The notes under the pieces: generated by a model
The model's database searches: none
Seen by the model: the letters and a program-made list of their open reading frames with translations, nothing else
Told to the model about the DNA's origin: nothing
Assembly (NCBI RefSeq): GCF_050859025.1
Contig: NZ_CP138200.1
Coordinates: 3,906,001-3,970,000, forward strand
DNA: 64,000 nucleotides
Source of the DNA: Wukongibacter sp050859025
GTDB taxonomy: Bacteria; Bacillota; Clostridia; Peptostreptococcales; Caminicellaceae
Direction: 5' to 3'
Part shown: piece after piece, positions 60,451 through 64,000 of the stretch
Layout: every line of letters begins with the position of its first letter
Position numbering within the stretch: the stretch's first letter is position 1
Translations under genes and position numbers: made by a program

Positions 60451-61269
60451 CTATGTACAATACTTTACATTTATTGATTTACTATTATCATAGGTTATAT
60501 CGTATAATTCTTTCTTTACATAATCATTAATTCTACTATATTTATAACTTTCCACATTTATATCTAACAATTTTAAACAAAACTTGTAATCATCTATTAT
60601 ATTATATGGATTTCCATAAGCTCTACTAATATCTTCTCTGCTTACACCTATAAACCCATGACCTACAATAGAGCTGTTTCTAAGCTCAATTAAGCTTGTC
60701 ATTTTTTCAGAGTTTAATAATCTAACTATATTCACATATTTTTTCTTCTCACTTAGATACTTATTAATATAAGTACTTATTGCATAGATAAGATTTGAAT
60801 TAAATATTTTATACTTCTTTCTAAGTATCTTTAGTATTCTCTTTTTAGACATAGCATCAATTAGAAAAGAAAATTTAGTTCTATTTATGTGCTCTTTTAC
60901 AAAAATGTATTTCAAAATCGCTTCCTTAAATCTATACACTCTTCCTAAAAAGTCAATATATTCCTCATTAACTATTTGAAATTTTATATTCTCAATAAGT
61001 TCAGAAAATATTGCATTTGGATCTCCATTCATTAAATCCTTAAGATTTCTTTTAAGATTAACTACTATTTTTTTTTCTTTTTTTTCATTAGATAGATGCA
61101 TAAGTATATTATAAGCCGTTTCAAAATCAAAGTTTACTGCATATTTACAAGATTTAATGATAGTTGCAGCATCAGTGTTTTCAAGACCCTTTTCATTAAG
61201 TATATCTAAAGCTCCACCGTAGTCGTATCTATCAATTAACTTTACTATTACATCATATGATTTAATCAA
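60451..61269 (-). CDS. Orphan HEPN-domain protein resembling the nuclease half of Csm6
   Basis: A 272-aa cytosolic helical protein. The C-terminal part has LIELRNSSIVGHGFIGVSREDI, with R197-N198 and H204 forming an R-x6-H HEPN ribonuclease motif. LIDRYDYGGALDIL (11-24) and YIDFLGRVYRFKEAILKYI (104-122) also resemble the 6H/HEPN region of Csm6-type CRISPR ribonucleases. The CARF ring-nucleotide sensor domain of Csm6 is missing, and no CRISPR array or csm gene is in the window. The only start is a TTG at 61269 right after an in-frame TAG, with a distant AAGGGA site. It lies 37 bp after the pseudouridine synthase gene. Function is inferred from the motif only. Confidence 0.6.
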   Translation of the reverse strand: MIKSYDVIVKLIDRYDYGGALDILNEKGLENTDAATIIKSCKYAVNFDFETAYNILMHLSNEKKEKKIVVNLKRNLKDLMNGDPNAIFSELIENIKFQIVNEEYIDFLGRVYRFKEAILKYIFVKEHINRTKFSFLIDAMSKKRILKILRKKYKIFNSNLIYAISTYINKYLSEKKKYVNIVRLLNSEKMTSLIELRNSSIVGHGFIGVSREDISRAYGNPYNIIDDYKFCLKLLDINVESYKYSRINDYVKKELYDITYDNSKSINVKYCT

Positions 61270-61306
61270 CTAAAAAGTCATTCCCTTCAACACATTTTGT
61301 GACCCG

Positions 61307-62221
61307 TTATCTTGCCAGTTTCTTAATAATTTTTTCTATTTCATTACTTTCCTTGACAAAAGTCTTATTTTCAATAACTAACTTATATGCATGAAGTACC
61401 TGTGTTGTAACATTTTTAATCCTTTTTCCTCCATATTTTGTATCACCAATAATAGGATGATTAATGCTACTAAGAGAGGCTCTTATTTGATGAGTTCTTC
61501 CTGTAAGTATTTCTACTTCTAAAAGCGTAAAATCATCATAATATTCTATTGGTTTATATTTAGTGTGTATAAACCGACCTTCTTCATTATAATTCTTTTC
61601 ACTAATTTCTACAATATTTTTTTCATGATTTTTTGTAAGATAACCCTTTATTTCTCCTTCTTTACTAACCTTTCCATGAACAATACACATATAATATTTC
61701 TTTATTTCTCTTTTTCGCATCATTTCATTATACTGCTTCAAGGCTTCATATGTTTTGCAAAATATTACTAGACCGCTGGTATTTTGATCCAGTCTATTAA
61801 CTGAAGCTGGCTTAAATGTACGGGTCTGAAGATCTTTTAAATAGGATTGAACTCTTGTAGACAATGTCTTCTTATATTCCTTCTTATCAGGATGAGTTAG
61901 AAGTCCCTTAGGTTTATTAACTATAAGTATTTCATCATCTTCATATACCGTATCTAAATTCACATTTTTTATAAATTCTTGCTTGTCATCCTTAATTAAC
62001 TTATCAAAGGATTCATCAGACAAAAATATTTGAATTATATCATCTTTCTGTAAAAAATAGTTTTCCTTTACCTTCTTACCATTTATCTTAATAACTTTCT
62101 TTCGTAATAATTTATAGATATTTGTTCTCGATGAGTTATTGAGATATTTTAATAGAAACCTATCAAGTCTCTGTTTTTCTTCATTTTCTCCTACGATTAT
62201 TTCTCGCAAATAGTTCACCAC
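61307..62221 (-). CDS. RluC/RluD-family pseudouridine synthase
   Basis: A 304-aa rRNA modifying enzyme. An N-terminal S4 RNA-binding domain (RLDRFLLKYLNNSSRTNIYKLLRKKVIKINGKKV) precedes the catalytic domain with D145 in VNRLDQNTSGLVIF, and the late LEVEILTGRTHQIRASLSSINHPIIGD. It makes pseudouridine in 23S rRNA in relatives; the exact site cannot be told. GTG start at 62221 close behind AAGGAA. Confidence 0.92.
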   Translation of the reverse strand: MVNYLREIIVGENEEKQRLDRFLLKYLNNSSRTNIYKLLRKKVIKINGKKVKENYFLQKDDIIQIFLSDESFDKLIKDDKQEFIKNVNLDTVYEDDEILIVNKPKGLLTHPDKKEYKKTLSTRVQSYLKDLQTRTFKPASVNRLDQNTSGLVIFCKTYEALKQYNEMMRKREIKKYYMCIVHGKVSKEGEIKGYLTKNHEKNIVEISEKNYNEEGRFIHTKYKPIEYYDDFTLLEVEILTGRTHQIRASLSSINHPIIGDTKYGGKRIKNVTTQVLHAYKLVIENKTFVKESNEIEKIIKKLAR

Positions 62222-62262
62222 TTTCCTTACTCTATATTCCTTTAAATAAAGGCTGTCATAGA

Positions 62263-63105
62263 TTAGTTAATCTTAATTTCAGCCATTATATAATCATCAT
62301 AATACTTAAATCCTATTCTTTCATATGCATTCTTAGCTGACTCGTTAGTTTTAGAAACTATTAAAGCGGGAAGCTTTCCTTTATCTATGATATTTTTACA
62401 CAACTTCGAAACAATAGCCTTTGCATATCCATTTCCTCTATACTCTGGTAATGTGTATACTCCTTCAATTTGATTAATTTTAGAAGTTGTAGTCTTAATC
62501 ACACCTTGCGCCACTACTTTGTCTTCATTAAGTAGATATAAATATTCTTCCTCTCCTATTCTTTCATATACAGAGTTTTTGAGTTCATTTACAGTTTTGG
62601 GTTTTCTATTAAATGCTTTTTCAACTTCTATGAGAAAATCAACAGCCTTAAAAAAATCAAAATCCTTTGCCTTAACAATTTTCATATCACTAGTAAAATA
62701 TTCAAACTCTTTACTATTAAGTATCATATAATTACAGTCATCGTAAGAATACCATTCAAATGTTCTTTCAAGCTTTTTCCATAGAGGTTCAATCATTTTC
62801 TTCATACCAAATATATATTTAGGTTTATATTTTTTTACTGCCTTAAGCAAAACAATTTTATTTAGTATTCTATCATCTTCATAGTGACAAATAAAACTAC
62901 CCATATTTGTAAAAGAAAATATCCCTTTTAAATCACCATCATTAAAATATCCATAATAATCTCCATTGTTCTTTTTTAGCTTATTATTTTTCAAACCATA
63001 TTTTTCTATATTTCCTATAATGAAAGTACTCTCAATATGATTTTTCTCTAAATAATCCATTACTACATGTTTATCTTGATTTTTTAGCAGCTTGAAATCC
63101 TCCAT
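62263..63105 (-). CDS. GNAT-family N-acetyltransferase
   Basis: A 280-aa protein. The C-terminal third has the acetyl-CoA-binding pattern LPEYRGNGYAKAIVSKLCKNII, preceded by VVAQGVIKTTTSKINQIEGVYT and followed by VSKTNESAKNAYERIGFKYYDDYIMAEI. The N-terminal half is an atypical GNAT-like extension seen in clostridial proteins. The substrate is unknown. ATG 63105 follows GGGAGGA by 8 nt. Confidence 0.85.
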   Translation of the reverse strand: MEDFKLLKNQDKHVVMDYLEKNHIESTFIIGNIEKYGLKNNKLKKNNGDYYGYFNDGDLKGIFSFTNMGSFICHYEDDRILNKIVLLKAVKKYKPKYIFGMKKMIEPLWKKLERTFEWYSYDDCNYMILNSKEFEYFTSDMKIVKAKDFDFFKAVDFLIEVEKAFNRKPKTVNELKNSVYERIGEEEYLYLLNEDKVVAQGVIKTTTSKINQIEGVYTLPEYRGNGYAKAIVSKLCKNIIDKGKLPALIVSKTNESAKNAYERIGFKYYDDYIMAEIKIN

Positions 63106-63206
63106 AATTCTTCCTCCCAAAATTACTACATACTGAGATTAAATATCTTTACAACCAATAGAGAAACTTTTTATAAGAATCAATCCTATCAATTCACTTG
63201 TTTAAA

Positions 63207-63263
63207 TATAGAGATTCCAGTCAAAATTTTAATTTATTTAAGATTTACTTTGAACTCTCTATA
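63207..63263 (+). repeat. Dispersed repeat family B, short copy
   Basis: A 57-bp form with the two arms nearly joined: TATAGAGATTCCAGTCAAAATTTTAATTTA and TAAGATTTACTTTGAACTCTCTATA. The interior of the 102-104 bp copies is missing, which shows that the arms define the element. Confidence 0.7.
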
Positions 63264-63604
63264 GCAGATTTCCTATAAAAAACGACCTACAATAAATTCT
63301 ATCATTATAGAGATTTAAGGAAAACAATTAATTTATAACTATCCAAATTTTTCATTACTATTTAGTATTTGTATATATTATTTAAGTCTCACTATAAGCT
63401 CTCTATATATGAATTCTATATATAAAATTATTCTATGAATTTTTCTTTATACCTTCTACAAATTCTTTAAAAAAAATGTATTAATTGCTCTATTGAATAT
63501 TCACTAGCATTTATGATATCCTTAACTTAGTGGAATTGAAAAAATAGTAATGTAGTTTTTTCGCATTCCCTGGGAAAAATTGTAGTTTAGGGGGAGGATT
63601 TTTG
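63264..63604 (+). other. AT-rich region upstream of the MltG-like gene
   Basis: 340 bp with no gene. Contains a short palindromic stretch TATATATGAATTCTATATATA near 63405. A weak TTGAAT...TATGATAT promoter-like pair near 63495-63520 precedes the gene, and the GGGGGAGG ribosome-binding site is clear. Confidence 0.4.
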
Positions 63605-64000
63605 GTGTTAGAGAAGCTAAAGGATTTTTTTTACGATTGCAGTGATACTTTACTTAGCTTGTCTATTGTTTTACTTATGGCTTTAGTTATAACATGGAAG
63701 CTTTCAGGAGCAATGAGTATAGCTATTTTCAATGACAAAAATGATGTAAAAACAATAGTTCAGGCTGAAAACCCAAAGGTTATTGAAAAAGAAGTAGTGA
63801 AGGGTGACAACAATGCTTCACAAGAAAATGAGAACCAAGAAAATATTACTACCCCCCCTACTAAACCTGATAGCGATGCGGAAGTGGTTGAGGTAGAAGC
63901 ACAAGATATAAAAGTTGAAATACCAAAGGGAAGTACTGGCAGCAGCATTGCAACGATATTACTGGAAAAAGGATTGATATCAAGCAAGGTCGAATTCATT
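63605..64000 (+). CDS. Membrane-anchored MltG (YceG)-like protein, 3' end cut by window
   Basis: 132 residues are visible from GTG 63605, which follows GGGGGAGG. An N-terminal helix (about residues 14-33, LSLSIVLLMALVITW) anchors it, followed by an acidic, low-complexity linker (ASQENENQENITTPPTKPDSDAE). The last part, VEIPKGSTGSSIATILLEKGLISSKVEF, matches the LysM-like N-terminal domain of YceG/MltG endolytic transglycosylases; many clostridial members contain only this part. Likely cell-wall related. The linker contains a run of seven C. Confidence 0.75.
   Translation, partial: MLEKLKDFFYDCSDTLLSLSIVLLMALVITWKLSGAMSIAIFNDKNDVKTIVQAENPKVIEKEVVKGDNNASQENENQENITTPPTKPDSDAEVVEVEAQDIKVEIPKGSTGSSIATILLEKGLISSKVEFI

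Noticed and set aside
63760..63999. Minus-strand frame of 79 codons at the right edge
   Set aside because: Antisense to the plus-strand MltG-like gene, which has a clear ribosome-binding site and recognisable domain.

Overview
The window is low-GC, AT-rich DNA with Shine-Dalgarno sites of the GGAGG type, frequent TTG and GTG starts, a VanW protein, an M4 neutral protease, oligopeptide uptake and oxygen-independent B12 synthesis. It looks like a chromosomal segment of an anaerobic, probably amino-acid-fermenting member of the Clostridia. Species cannot be assigned from the sequence alone. Almost every gene lies on the minus strand.

Region 1 (1-22.9 kb) holds a nearly complete anaerobic cobalamin locus. 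cobU, cobS and cobC (22.9-20.8 kb) are followed by a promoter, a cobalamin riboswitch, a small leader ORF and an intrinsic terminator (20.72-20.41 kb). Next come cbiA, cbiP, cbiB, cobD, a PduX-like kinase, cbiC, cbiD, cbiE, cbiT, cbiF, cbiG, hemA, cbiH, cbiJ, a precorrin-2 dehydrogenase, hemC, a cobA-hemD fusion, cbiL, hemB and hemL, ending at a terminator at 0.43 kb. Together they run from glutamyl-tRNA to the corrin ring, the aminopropanol linker and the nucleotide loop. No hemE, cobT, ATP:corrinoid adenosyltransferase or cobalt transporter is present. Two gaps inside the run carry inverted-repeat elements. uppP is cut by the left edge.

Region 2 (23-30.4 kb) has a YbjQ-family protein with a small membrane partner, a decayed gene, a DUF2225 protein, a VanW-type wall protein, an FtsA-like actin-fold ATPase with a beta-grasp-like tail, an endonuclease III, a DUF503 protein and a repetitive coiled-coil protein.

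Region 3 (30.5-35.4 kb) is the most interesting accessory stretch. A helix-turn-helix/TPR regulator is followed 15 bp later by a 46-codon gene for a secreted peptide precursor. A fragment of a second such regulator lies beside it, and a secreted thermolysin-type protease lies nearby. The layout resembles the Bacillus NprR-NprX-nprA quorum-sensing system, but with divergent sequence.

Region 4 (35.6-45.8 kb) has a threonine-degradation set (kbl plus two unrelated threonine dehydrogenases with matching promoters and a shared 12-nt box), a Lon-like protease, queG, a ZIP transporter and endonuclease IV. Region 5 (46-53.2 kb) is an opp oligopeptide transporter operon with a small membrane protein and an upstream winged-helix regulator. 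Region 6 (53.3-64 kb) has a MASE3-SpoIIE-type phosphatase, a nitroreductase, glutaminase, a TGS-uridine kinase, a CBS protein, signal peptidase I, an orphan HEPN protein resembling the nuclease half of Csm6, an RluC/D pseudouridine synthase, an acetyltransferase and the start of a membrane-anchored MltG-like protein.

Many intergenic regions carry short dispersed repeats. At least five families are visible, several of them hairpins bounded by TATAGA ends that resemble MITEs.
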